Made by a program: the position numbers and the translations under genes. Below are positions 36,801 to 44,707 of a stretch of 64,000 bases of DNA, in pieces. Numbering within the stretch: position 1 is the stretch's first letter; each line of letters begins with the position of its first letter. The stretch covers positions 3,175,501 through 3,239,500 of the forward strand of contig NZ_CP125380.1 of assembly GCF_034009455.1 (NCBI RefSeq). Direction: 5' to 3'. Under the pieces are notes generated by a model. That model worked only from the letters and a program-made list of their open reading frames with translations. It had not been told where the DNA came from and made no database searches. The DNA is from Pseudomonas sp. P5_109. Lineage in GTDB: Bacteria; Pseudomonadota; Gammaproteobacteria; Pseudomonadales; Pseudomonadaceae.

Positions 36801-38712
36801 GTTCGGCAACGGCTTGTTGATGTCCGACAAGCTGCAACTGGTCGCGGCCTTCAACCACCTGCACATCTTCATCGACCCGAACCCTGAGCCTGCGAATAGC
36901 TTCGCCGAGCGTCAGCGCCTGTTCGACCTGCCGCGTTCGGCCTGGTCGGACTACGACACCAGCATCATGTCCGAAGGCGGCGGTATCTTCTCGCGCAGCG
37001 CGAAGAGCATCGCGATTTCCGAGCAGATGAAAGAGCGCTTCGACATCCAGGCCGACAAGCTGACCCCGACCGAACTGCTGAACGCCTTGCTCAAGGCTCC
37101 AGTGGATCTGCTGTGGAACGGCGGTATCGGTACTTACGTCAAGGCCAGCACTGAAAGCCACGCCGATGTCGGCGACAAGGCCAACGATGCACTGCGCGTG
37201 AACGGCAACGAACTGCGCTGCAAAGTCGTGGGCGAGGGCGGTAACCTGGGCATGACCCAGCTGGGTCGCGTCGAGTTCGGCCTCAATGGCGGCGGTTCCA
37301 ACACCGACTTCATCGACAACGCCGGTGGCGTGGACTGCTCCGACCACGAAGTGAACATCAAGATCCTGCTGAACGAAGTGGTTCAGGCCGGCGACATGAC
37401 CGACAAGCAACGTAATGAGTTGCTGGCGAGCATGACCGACGAAGTCGGTGGTCTGGTGCTGGGCAACAACTACAAGCAGACCCAGGCCCTGTCCCTGGCA
37501 GCCCGTCGTGCCTTGCCGCGGATTGCCGAGTACAAGCGCCTGATGAACGATCTGGAAGGTCGCGGCAAGCTGGATCGCGCCATCGAGTTCCTGCCGGCCG
37601 AAGAAGCCATCAACGAGCGCGTCGCTGAAGGCCATGGCCTGACCCGTGCCGAGCTGTCGGTGCTGATCTCGTACAGCAAGATCGACCTCAAGGAGCAGCT
37701 GCTGGGCTCCCTGGTACCGGACGACGATTACCTGACCCGCGACATGGAAACCGCTTTCCCGCCAACCCTGGTGAGCAAGTTCTCCGCGGCCATGCGTCGT
37801 CACCGTCTGAAGCGCGAAATCGTCAGCACCCAGATCGCCAACGACCTGGTCAACCACATGGGCATCACCTTCGTTCAACGACTCAAAGAGTCGACCGGCA
37901 TGAGCCCGGCGAACGTGGCCGGCGCCTACGTGATCGTGCGCGACATTTTCCACCTCCCGCACTGGTTCCGTCAGATCGAGAACCTGGACTACCAGGTTTC
38001 CGCCGACGTTCAGCTGGAGCTGATGGACGAGCTGATGCGCCTGGGCCGTCGCGCCACGCGCTGGTTCCTGCGTACCCGTCGCAACGAGCAGAACGCTGCC
38101 CGTGACGTCGCGCACTTCGGTCCGCACCTGGCAGCGCTGGGCCTCAAGCTCGACGAACTGCTGGAAGGTCCGACCCGCGAAGGCTGGCAGACCCGTTACC
38201 AGGCCTACGTCGCGGCTGGCGTGCCTGAGTTGCTGGCGCGCATGGTTGCAGGCACCACTCACCTGTACACCCTGCTGCCGATCATCGAGGCTTCCGACGT
38301 GACCGGCCAGAACGCAGCGGACGTGGCCAAGGCCTACTTCGCGGTGGGCAGCGCGCTGGACATCACCTGGTACCTGCAACAGATCAGCGCTCTGCCGGTT
38401 GAAAACAACTGGCAGGCCCTGGCCCGTGAAGCGTTCCGTGATGACGTCGACTGGCAGCAACGTGCAATCACCATCTCGGTCCTGCAACAGGGCGACGGTA
38501 CCCAGGACGTGGAAACACGGCTCTCCCTGTGGATGGCGCAGCACGAAAGCATGATCGAACGCTGGCGCGCCATGCTGGTGGAAATCCGTGCCGCCAGCGG
38601 CACCGACTACGCCATGTACGCGGTAGCCAACCGCGAACTGCTCGACCTGGCGTTGAGCGGTCAGGCGGTAGTGCCTGCCGCTGTCGCCGCCGAGCTGGAA
38701 CCGGCTGCCTGA
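33817..38712 (+). CDS. gdhB: NAD-specific glutamate dehydrogenase, large (180 kDa) class
   Basis: This 1631-residue enzyme deaminates glutamate to 2-oxoglutarate for catabolism of glutamate and arginine-family amino acids. The N-terminal half holds the regulatory ACT-like regions typical of the L_180 class. The catalytic domain lies around residues 800-1250: [21 protein letters not shown] is split over the substrate site, VPVGAKGGF contains the catalytic Lys, and [15 protein letters not shown] is the NAD-binding motif. The length equals that of the Pseudomonas and Streptomyces enzymes. AGCGGAGTACCAC precedes the ATG. A strong terminator follows. A 1585-residue open antisense frame spans nearly all of it and is a codon-bias shadow. 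Confidence 0.96.
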   Translation: [1631 protein letters not shown]

Positions 38713-38726
38713 TCAGGCGTTGAATG

Positions 38727-38762
38727 AAAAAACCCCGCATCGAGAGATGCGGGGTTTTTTTT
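38727..38762 (+). terminator. Rho-independent terminator after gdhB
   Basis: The stem CCCCGCATC / GATGCGGGG flanked by A and T runs begins 15 bases after the gdhB stop. Confidence 0.94.
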
Positions 38763-38797
38763 GGTCTGCAGGTTTTGAGGTGTCTGGGCGGGCCACT

Positions 38798-38884
38798 TCG
38801 CCAGCAAGCCGGCTCCTACAGAGATGTGTTGTTCATACGCTATGCGACCGACGCAAAACTTGTAGGAGCCGGCTTGCTGGCGAT
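38798..38884. repeat. REPIN, GTAGGAGCCGGCTTGCTGGC family, inverted arm order
   Basis: TCGCCAGCAAGCCGGCTCCT.. and ..AGGAGCCGGCTTGCTGGCGA are inverted copies, with the outer/inner order opposite to the copies at 7816 and 17781. It lies between gdhB and the convergent lipoprotein gene. Confidence 0.92.
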
Positions 38885-38897
38885 GAGGCCATTCGTC

Positions 38898-39608
38898 TTA
38901 ATACAATTTCTTGTCCGGCATGTTGTTGATCATCGACACATTACTTGTCGGGCTGGTCAGCAAATTGCTGAGCGACTGGTCAAACTTTTGCAGGGCCCTT
39001 ACTTGCACGCTCTGTTGTTCGTTAATGTCCGCAACTATCTCTTCGCTGCGTTTATAGTCGGCCCATACCGGACTAAGTGCTTTGGCGTCATGCCCTTGTG
39101 CAGTGCCGATGTAGTTGAAGTTTTTGTCATAAAAGTCCGCACTGACGTCCGCCTGGATGTCCGAACTGCGCGACGTCATCAGTTGACTGCGGGTGTCGAC
39201 CACCGCCATTACATCCGGCTTTGCCGCCCTGAGGCTCTGCATGTCCGGGTATACGATAACCGAGCCGAACTGCCGCTCCAGGGAGGCCTTGACCCAATCC
39301 ACCGCCTGGTCTGGCCTGGAGGTGGCTACGTAGGCGTCATGAATCGGCTGCACCAGCAAGCTCTGGCCGAAGCCGGTGCCGGCATTGGCTTGATAATCCT
39401 GAAGGTAGGCACGATTGGTCTGAGTGGATTGGCTGTAGATCACGCCCAAGGAAACATGACGACCGTTGGTGATGAGGGTGGCGCCGCTGCGACCGACCGG
39501 TTCGGTGAAGATGCTGTTCAGGGAAGTGACTGCTTTCGGGGCGGTGGGTACGGAGCAGCCGGTTAAAACAACCGCTAGTGTCAGCGTACTGGCAAGCGCA
39601 AGTTTCAT
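38898..39608 (-). CDS. Putative lipoprotein of unknown function
   Basis: This 236-residue protein has a lipoprotein signal peptide with lipobox LTGC (Cys19 or so in VVLTGCSVP). The mature part has mixed alpha/beta character, with SVIVYPDMQSLRAAKPDVMAVVDTR and a C-terminal helical region. The Ala after +1 Cys positions (CSV) would favour outer-membrane sorting. GGAGAAACACC precedes the ATG at 39608. No recognised family; it may be related to curli-secretion-type (CsgG-like) lipoproteins, but this is weak. Confidence 0.78.
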   Translation of the reverse strand: MKLALASTLTLAVVLTGCSVPTAPKAVTSLNSIFTEPVGRSGATLITNGRHVSLGVIYSQSTQTNRAYLQDYQANAGTGFGQSLLVQPIHDAYVATSRPDQAVDWVKASLERQFGSVIVYPDMQSLRAAKPDVMAVVDTRSQLMTSRSSDIQADVSADFYDKNFNYIGTAQGHDAKALSPVWADYKRSEEIVADINEQQSVQVRALQKFDQSLSNLLTSPTSNVSMINNMPDKKLY

Positions 39609-39781
39609 GGTGTTTCTCCAGTGAAACAATTCAGTCGAAAGTTGAAGTTGCCGGTGTTGTACCGGCGGTGACTCAAGACTAAACCCGGAATGATTTAATT
39701 AAATAGCCAATGTTCGCGCTTCTCCGGTGGCCAATAGTTTTGTTTGGTTTAACCCTTTGCGGTTAATTGCCTCGGGAAATA

Positions 39782-39813
39782 AAAAAGCCCGAATTCGCGA
39801 TTCGAGCCTTTTT
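39782..39813 (-). terminator. Rho-independent terminator after the cupin gene
   Basis: Read on the minus strand, GGCTCGAATCGCGAATTCGGGC folds into a stem (GCTCGAAT / ATTCGGGC with one wobble) followed by TTTTTT, about 24 bases after the cupin stop. On the plus strand it also ends in T residues, so it may work both ways. Confidence 0.82.
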
Positions 39814-39836
39814 ATTTATAGCTGTAGGTTCAGCCA

Positions 39837-40247
39837 TCAGTGTTCCAAGGGGATCAACACTTTTTCATCCGGGGCCAATACCATGAACACCAGCAGCTTG
39901 GCCGGCAGGGTCGCGCTGGCGTTTTTCGACACCAAGTGTTCCGATCCGGCCGGCTCGTACCAGAACTCACCGGCCTTGTAGGTCTTCGCAGGCTCGCCTT
40001 TGACCTGGGAAACGATCGCGCCCGAGAGGACATAGGCCATGGCGGTGCCATCGTGTTTATGGGCGATGGACGACTGGCCGGGTTGGTAATCGACTTCGAT
40101 CATCAGCGCTTTTTTACCAGGGGCGTTTTTCAACATTTCGTCCTGCAGGACAGTGACTTTTTCCGACGGGTCATGGGCAAAGGCCGATGCACAAAACATC
40201 AGGGCCAAGGCGGCAAGGGGGGCAGCACGGAAGCGCAACACGTTCAT
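39837..40247 (-). CDS. Exported cupin-domain protein
   Basis: This 136-residue protein has a signal peptide (LAALALMFCASAFAHDP) and one cupin_2 domain with metal-ligand motifs SSIAHKHDGTAMAYVLSG and WYEPAGSEHLV. It is probably a small periplasmic cupin, of unknown catalytic function. CAGGTAAAGAACC upstream gives a moderate ribosome site. It is transcribed alone. Confidence 0.86.
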   Translation of the reverse strand: MNVLRFRAAPLAALALMFCASAFAHDPSEKVTVLQDEMLKNAPGKKALMIEVDYQPGQSSIAHKHDGTAMAYVLSGAIVSQVKGEPAKTYKAGEFWYEPAGSEHLVSKNASATLPAKLLVFMVLAPDEKVLIPLEH

Positions 40248-40554
40248 GGTTCTTTACCTGCGGTGGGTTAGTTGTTGAAAACAACAGTAGTCCGCAAGCG
40301 GTAGCGATCAAACAGCCAATACTCGGGAAGGCGAGGGGACCAATGACAGGCGATAGCGGGGGAGGGTGGAAAATATTGTGGCGAGGGAGCTTGCTCCCGC
40401 TGGGCCGCGAAGCGGCCCCAAATCCAGCCTGCGCATTGGGTCAGGCAGACCGCGTTTGCCGGTTTTGCGTCGGCTGCGCAGACGAGCGGGAGCAAGCTCC
40501 CTCGCCACAGGAGTGGGTCAGGGGATCGGGAATCGCCCTCGCCACAGGAATGGG
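40248..40554. other. Intergenic region filled mainly by repeats
   Basis: The 307 bases between the cupin start and ABM stop contain the long palindrome at 40377-40509 and a tandem near-duplication at 40501-40569. The roughly 120 bases next to the cupin gene probably hold its promoter; no gene seen. Confidence 0.6.
40377..40509. repeat. Long palindromic repeat, variant of the TGTGGCGAGGGGGCTTGCC family
   Basis: Outer arms TGTGGCGAGGGAGCTTGCTC.. / ..GAGCAAGCTCCCTCGCCACA are inverted copies. They differ from the 8711 and 23451 elements by matched changes on both arms, so stem pairing is kept. Inner CCGCGAAGCGGCC also folds. Confidence 0.87.
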
Positions 40555-40569
40555 TCAGACGATCGGGAA
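40501..40569. repeat. Tandem near-duplication covering the 3' end of the ABM gene
   Basis: Bases 40501-40532 and 40538-40569 match at 29 of 32 positions (period 37). The second copy includes the TGA stop (40555-40557) and last codons of the ABM gene; the first copy is fused to the right arm of the palindrome. Confidence 0.8.
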
Positions 40570-40848
40570 GCTGTTGAAGTCCACCGAATTGGCCAGTTGG
40601 CTGTCGATCAGGCTGATAAAACCCTGGACTTCCGGGCAGTTGAAGTGCGACCGCATGGCCGCTTCCGATTGCCAGCGGGCGCTGACGGTCCAGCGATTGG
40701 TGTCCTCGGGGCAGCGGTCGACCATATAGGTATCGCAGCCCGGTAGTTCACGCAGGGTTTCGACAATTTTTTGCAGTTGCTTGCCCAGTTCATCCGAGCG
40801 CCCGGCGGCGGCCTGCACCTGTACTGTATTGATCACTTCATAGGACAT
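40555..40848 (-). CDS. Antibiotic biosynthesis monooxygenase (ABM) family protein
   Basis: This 97-residue protein has the ABM dimeric alpha/beta barrel pattern: VINTVQVQAAAGRSDELGKQL, then GCDTYMVDR, RWTVSARWQSEAAMRSHF and a final VDFNSF. Members act as cofactor-free monooxygenases or heme/quinone-handling proteins; the substrate is not readable. AGGAGTGTGAGC gives a strong ribosome site. It lies next to the MocR regulator and AhpD-like gene, which may indicate a small oxidative-stress or quinone-response unit. Confidence 0.86.
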   Translation of the reverse strand: MSYEVINTVQVQAAAGRSDELGKQLQKIVETLRELPGCDTYMVDRCPEDTNRWTVSARWQSEAAMRSHFNCPEVQGFISLIDSQLANSVDFNSFPIV

Positions 40849-40971
40849 TGCTCACACTCCTGAATCAGGCCGGACGAATCCTGCTCATTGAGGGATAACG
40901 CCTATGCAGGATAGGCCTGCCTCCGGGGACCGCCAATAGCCAATCACCGGATAAAGCCGCAGGCCAATCCG

Positions 40972-42405
40972 TCAGGCGACCTGCTGCAGAATGTCGCGCA
41001 AACGGTCCAGGGCAGTGTCGATGTCGAGGGTTTCGATGGCGCCAAAACCCAGGAAAAGCCCGGCCTTGGGCGCTTCCTGATAGAAAAAGCTGTCGATGGC
41101 ATAGAGTCCGACTTCGACTTTTTTCGCCAGTTCGATCACTAATGGAATATCCATCGGCACTTTGCACATCACCACCATGTGGAATCCGGCAGTGGATGGC
41201 ACCGCCTCAAACCAGGGCGAGAGGTCGTCGGCCATGCGCGTCAGGATCCGCTCGCGACGCCCGGCGTAGATCGTATGGCAGCGGCGGATGTGCTTGAGCA
41301 GGCAGCCTTCGGCGATGAACTTGGCCAGTGCCCATTGCGGCAGGGTCGACGTGTGCAGGTCGGTGAGCTGTTTGGCGCGCACCACGGCCTCCAGGATCGC
41401 TGGCGGCAGGATCGCATAGCCGAGCCGCAGTTCCGGCAGCAGGGTTTTGGAAAAGGTCCCGACGTAAGCGACGATCCCCCGTTCGTCCATGCTTTGCAGG
41501 GAATCGGTGGGGCGGCCTTCATAGCGAAATTCGCTGTCGTAGTCGTCCTCGATAATGATCGCGCCCAACTCATGGGCCTTGGCCAGCAATGCGACACGGC
41601 GCGCCTGACTCATGGCGATGCCCAGCGGAAACTGGTGCGAAGGGGTGACGTAGATCAGCCGTGTGCCGCGAGGAATCTTGTCCACCACAATGCCTTCGGC
41701 GTCCACCGGTACGCCAATCACCGTGGCGCCATGGGAGCCGAACAGCAGCCGCGCCGGCGGGTAACCGGGGTCCTCCATGGCGACCAGGCTGCCCGGGCTG
41801 ATCAGCACCCTGGCAATCAGGTCCAGCGCCTGCTGCGCACCATTGCACACCACGACATCCTCGTCCTGGCAATTGACCCCGCGGGAGAACGCGATGTGCC
41901 GCGCAATGGCATTGCGCAGGGCCGGCAAGCCCTCGGGCAGGCTGTAGTAGCCCTTGGAGCCGGCTATCTGGCGCAGTGCGTGAGAGGTGCAGCGCCGCCA
42001 GTCATCCTGGGGAAACTGGCCCTTGCTGGTGGCGCCGCCAATGAAGTCGTAGCGCAACGAGCCTTCCAGGGTCGGATGACGCAGGAACACCGGCAGGTTG
42101 CGCCAGGACTCGATCACGTCGAAACCGGCAAGCTCGTCATGGCTTTGTTTGCGCAACACCTTCGACGTGCGCGCGTTGACGTAGGTGCCTTTGCCGACCA
42201 CCCCGGTGAGGAAGTTTTCATAGGTCAGTTGAGCGTAGGTGTCGGAAATGGTCTTGCGCGAAATGCCCAGTTGTTCGGCCAGCAGACGGCTGGGCGGCAG
42301 TTGTGTCCCGGCGGCCAGGCGACCGGATTCGATGGCGCTGCGCAGTTGGTTGTACAACTGGCCGGCCAGGTCCTTGCGGCCATTGATGACAACATGTAGT
42401 TCCAT
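40972..42405 (-). CDS. MocR/PdxR-type regulator (GntR winged helix fused to aminotransferase fold)
   Basis: This 477-residue protein has an N-terminal GntR DNA-binding domain (about residues 8-75; LPPSRLLAEQLGISRKTISD) joined to a class I aminotransferase-like domain. The PLP lysine is visible in GTFSKTLLPELRLGY, and EDDYDSEFRY is the conserved PLP-pocket aspartate segment. MocR regulators use PLP as effector or co-effector and usually control a divergent gene. Here that is the AhpD-like gene starting at 42611. The ATG at 42405 has CCGGAGCC upstream; the frame extends to a TTG at 42450. Confidence 0.9.
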   Translation of the reverse strand: MELHVVINGRKDLAGQLYNQLRSAIESGRLAAGTQLPPSRLLAEQLGISRKTISDTYAQLTYENFLTGVVGKGTYVNARTSKVLRKQSHDELAGFDVIESWRNLPVFLRHPTLEGSLRYDFIGGATSKGQFPQDDWRRCTSHALRQIAGSKGYYSLPEGLPALRNAIARHIAFSRGVNCQDEDVVVCNGAQQALDLIARVLISPGSLVAMEDPGYPPARLLFGSHGATVIGVPVDAEGIVVDKIPRGTRLIYVTPSHQFPLGIAMSQARRVALLAKAHELGAIIIEDDYDSEFRYEGRPTDSLQSMDERGIVAYVGTFSKTLLPELRLGYAILPPAILEAVVRAKQLTDLHTSTLPQWALAKFIAEGCLLKHIRRCHTIYAGRRERILTRMADDLSPWFEAVPSTAGFHMVVMCKVPMDIPLVIELAKKVEVGLYAIDSFFYQEAPKAGLFLGFGAIETLDIDTALDRLRDILQQVA

Positions 42406-42610
42406 ACCGGCGAGGCTCCGGGAATGTTGAGGCGCGTGTGCGTCGCGCAAGATTACCCTTATCCGCTTGTCGTGCAGAAGTTGTGCAGTGGAAAAACCGT
42501 CAATTGGTCTGGCGGCGGTGGTCCACGGGGAAATCGCGTAATTGGATCTGTCCTGCTTTTGCGCTTGCGATTACCGTAAGAATCACATCACAGCTGCACG
42601 AGATCGCTCC

Positions 42611-43051
42611 ATGACCCTTCGCCTGGATTACTACAGTGCGTCCCCCAAGGCGATGAAAGCCATGATCGCCATGGAGGCCCTGACCAGCAGCTTGAGCATC
42701 GAGCAGGGCCTGCTGCACCTGATCAAGATTCGTGCCTCCCAGCTCAATGGCTGTGCCTTTTGCACCGACATGCACTCGGTGGATTCAAGGCGCCTGGGCG
42801 AAAGCGACCGGCGTCTGTATTCCATTGTGGTCTGGCGCGACAGCAACTTTTTCAATCCGCGCGAAAGAGCCGCGCTGGCCTGGACCGAGGCGGTCACCTT
42901 GCTCTCCGAAAGCCACGTGCCGGACGATGTCTACGCCCAGGCCCGTGAGCAGTTCAGCGAATGCGAAATGGTCGACCTGACCATCGCCGTCACCACCATC
43001 AACAGCTGGAATCGCCTGGCCGTGAGCTTTCGGCAAACGCCCAGCGCCTGA
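42611..43051 (+). CDS. AhpD-like carboxymuconolactone decarboxylase family protein
   Basis: This 146-residue protein has the AhpD-type redox motif CAFCTDMH (residues about 51-58) preceded by LLHLIKIRASQLNG, and the helical CMD core. Such proteins act as peroxidase partners with thiol disulfide exchange. The ATG at 42611 is 206 bases from the divergent MocR start, a usual arrangement for MocR targets. The ribosome site is weak (GAGATCGCTCC). Confidence 0.9.
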   Translation: MTLRLDYYSASPKAMKAMIAMEALTSSLSIEQGLLHLIKIRASQLNGCAFCTDMHSVDSRRLGESDRRLYSIVVWRDSNFFNPRERAALAWTEAVTLLSESHVPDDVYAQAREQFSECEMVDLTIAVTTINSWNRLAVSFRQTPSA

Positions 43052-43122
43052 GTCCTTGTCATATCAGGTTCATGAACGATGCGCAGGATGGAACTGTCAG
43101 TCTGGTCGACAGGGAGTCCGCG

Positions 43123-44100
43123 ATGTCAGTCATGCAAACCAGCGCCCACCAGGGGGTTACCGAGTATCGCGTAGCCATTGATAAAAACGCGTCCTGGCGC
43201 CAGATGGCGGCGGCAATCGACCCCGAACTGGCGCTGTGTTTCACCGCCAGTGCCCGTTGCGGTTGTTTCATGCAGGCCGCCCGCAGTCTCAACATCAAGG
43301 CCACCCGTCTGCGCCGGCAACTGGTGCTGCTGGAAACGCAACTGCAGTGCTCGCTGTTCAACCAGTCCGACAATGGTTTGAGTCTCAGCCGCGATGGCTT
43401 GCGCTTGCACGCACAATTGATCGCCCTGGCCCATGAGCGTGATTTGCCAGTGATCGAGCAGCCGCTGATTCGGTTGGCCGTGGCGGATTCCATCCTGCAT
43501 GACATTCTCGGACGTGACCTGGTTGCACTGCTGCGGCGCAACGCCAGCGTGCGCCTGGACATCATCACGCTCGACAGTGAATTGTCATTGCAGGCGGTCA
43601 GCGCCGACGTGGTGGTGTGGCTGGGCGAGACTGAATCGCCGTTACCGGGGCCGAGCTTTGCCACCACCGAACCGCGGCGCCTGGCGCAACTCGATTACCT
43701 GCCGCACATTGCCAAGCGCTACTCGCGGGTGGCTGCCAGGCCGGAATGCCTGGATGAGCTGGCTGACTTTCTCCTGGTGCAATGGCGACAGGATTGCCAG
43801 ATAGAAAGCTTCCGGCCATGGAATGCACTGGTGGATCAGCGTCTGGCCGGCGCGGTGCAATTGCAATCCTGGGAGCTGATGCTGGAGATGATCCGTTGCA
43901 GTGCCTGCATCGGCCTGCTACCGCACTACATGAGCCACTTCGACCGCGGACTGATCGCCTTGCCGGGTTTGTTTGGCCAGCCGATGCGGCGTCAGGTGTG
44001 GATGGCGGTCAATGCCGAGTCACAGGGTCAAGCGCAGGTAAAGATGATCGTCGAGTTGATCGAAAACACCTTCGCCGAGCGTCGCGATTGGTTCGAGTGA
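43123..44100 (+). CDS. LysR-family transcriptional regulator
   Basis: This 325-residue protein has an N-terminal winged helix-turn-helix (FTASARCGCFMQAARSLNIK then ATRLRRQLVLLE, about residues 39-75) and a LysR-type substrate-binding domain (about 110-310). CAGGGAGTCC stands just before the ATG at 43123; an alternative ATG at 43072 would add 17 residues. It follows the AhpD-like gene by 71 bases on the same strand, so it may be co-transcribed. The target is unknown. Confidence 0.83.
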   Translation: MSVMQTSAHQGVTEYRVAIDKNASWRQMAAAIDPELALCFTASARCGCFMQAARSLNIKATRLRRQLVLLETQLQCSLFNQSDNGLSLSRDGLRLHAQLIALAHERDLPVIEQPLIRLAVADSILHDILGRDLVALLRRNASVRLDIITLDSELSLQAVSADVVVWLGETESPLPGPSFATTEPRRLAQLDYLPHIAKRYSRVAARPECLDELADFLLVQWRQDCQIESFRPWNALVDQRLAGAVQLQSWELMLEMIRCSACIGLLPHYMSHFDRGLIALPGLFGQPMRRQVWMAVNAESQGQAQVKMIVELIENTFAERRDWFE

Positions 44101-44184
44101 AGATGTTTTGGCAAGCTGCAATCCCACAAAGGTTTCGTTCGGGATACAGTGAACGGCCATGTCTGCTTCAAGGATGATTCACCC

Positions 44185-44706
44185 ATGCCGACCACCGAAC
44201 CCGTTTTCACCCTCGAACGCTTCAACGAATCCCATATCGAAGGCATCACGGCGCTGTACAACGATCCGGCAATCGCCCGGCAGACCCTGCAAATGCCGTT
44301 TCAGTCCACCGAGCTCTGGCGCAGTCGCCTGGCGCTGGATAACGAGCGCCTGGTGAAAGTGGTGGCCCTGCATCAGGGCACGGTCATCGGCAACATTGGC
44401 CTGGAGCAGTTCTCACGCATTCGTCGCAACCATGCCGGCAGTTTCGGCATGGGCGTTGCGGTCGAGTGGCAGGGCAAGGGCGTGGGCTCGAAGCTGCTCG
44501 CGGCGGCACTGGATATCGCCGACAACTGGATGAACCTGCAACGCGTCGAGCTTTCGGTATTTGCCGATAACGAAGCGGCCATTGCGCTGTATCGCAAGTT
44601 CGGCTTCGAAACCGAGGGCCTGTTGCGTGATTACGCCGTGCGCGACGGCGTCCTGGTGGACACCTTGAGCATGGCGCGCCTGCGTCGCCCGCCCAAGGCC
44701 GGTTGA
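44185..44706 (+). CDS. GNAT N-acetyltransferase, AaaT/YhhY-like
   Basis: This 173-residue protein has the GNAT acetyl-CoA motif VAVEWQGKGVGSKLL (residues about 92-106) and the motif B segment LSVFADNEAAIALYRKFGFE. The overall pattern, including DNWMNLQRVELSVF and RDGVLVDTLSMAR, resembles E. coli YhhY/AaaT, which acetylates certain L-amino acids. AAGGATGATTC precedes the ATG at 44185. It converges with the racemase gene with a one-base gap. Confidence 0.88.
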   Translation: MPTTEPVFTLERFNESHIEGITALYNDPAIARQTLQMPFQSTELWRSRLALDNERLVKVVALHQGTVIGNIGLEQFSRIRRNHAGSFGMGVAVEWQGKGVGSKLLAAALDIADNWMNLQRVELSVFADNEAAIALYRKFGFETEGLLRDYAVRDGVLVDTLSMARLRRPPKAG

Positions 44707-44707
44707 G

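Noticed and set aside
33787..38544. A 1585-residue open frame antisense to gdhB
   Set aside because: It mirrors the strongly biased codons of gdhB, has low-complexity Gln/Val/His/Asp-rich composition, no ribosome site and no recognisable domain. It is a shadow frame.
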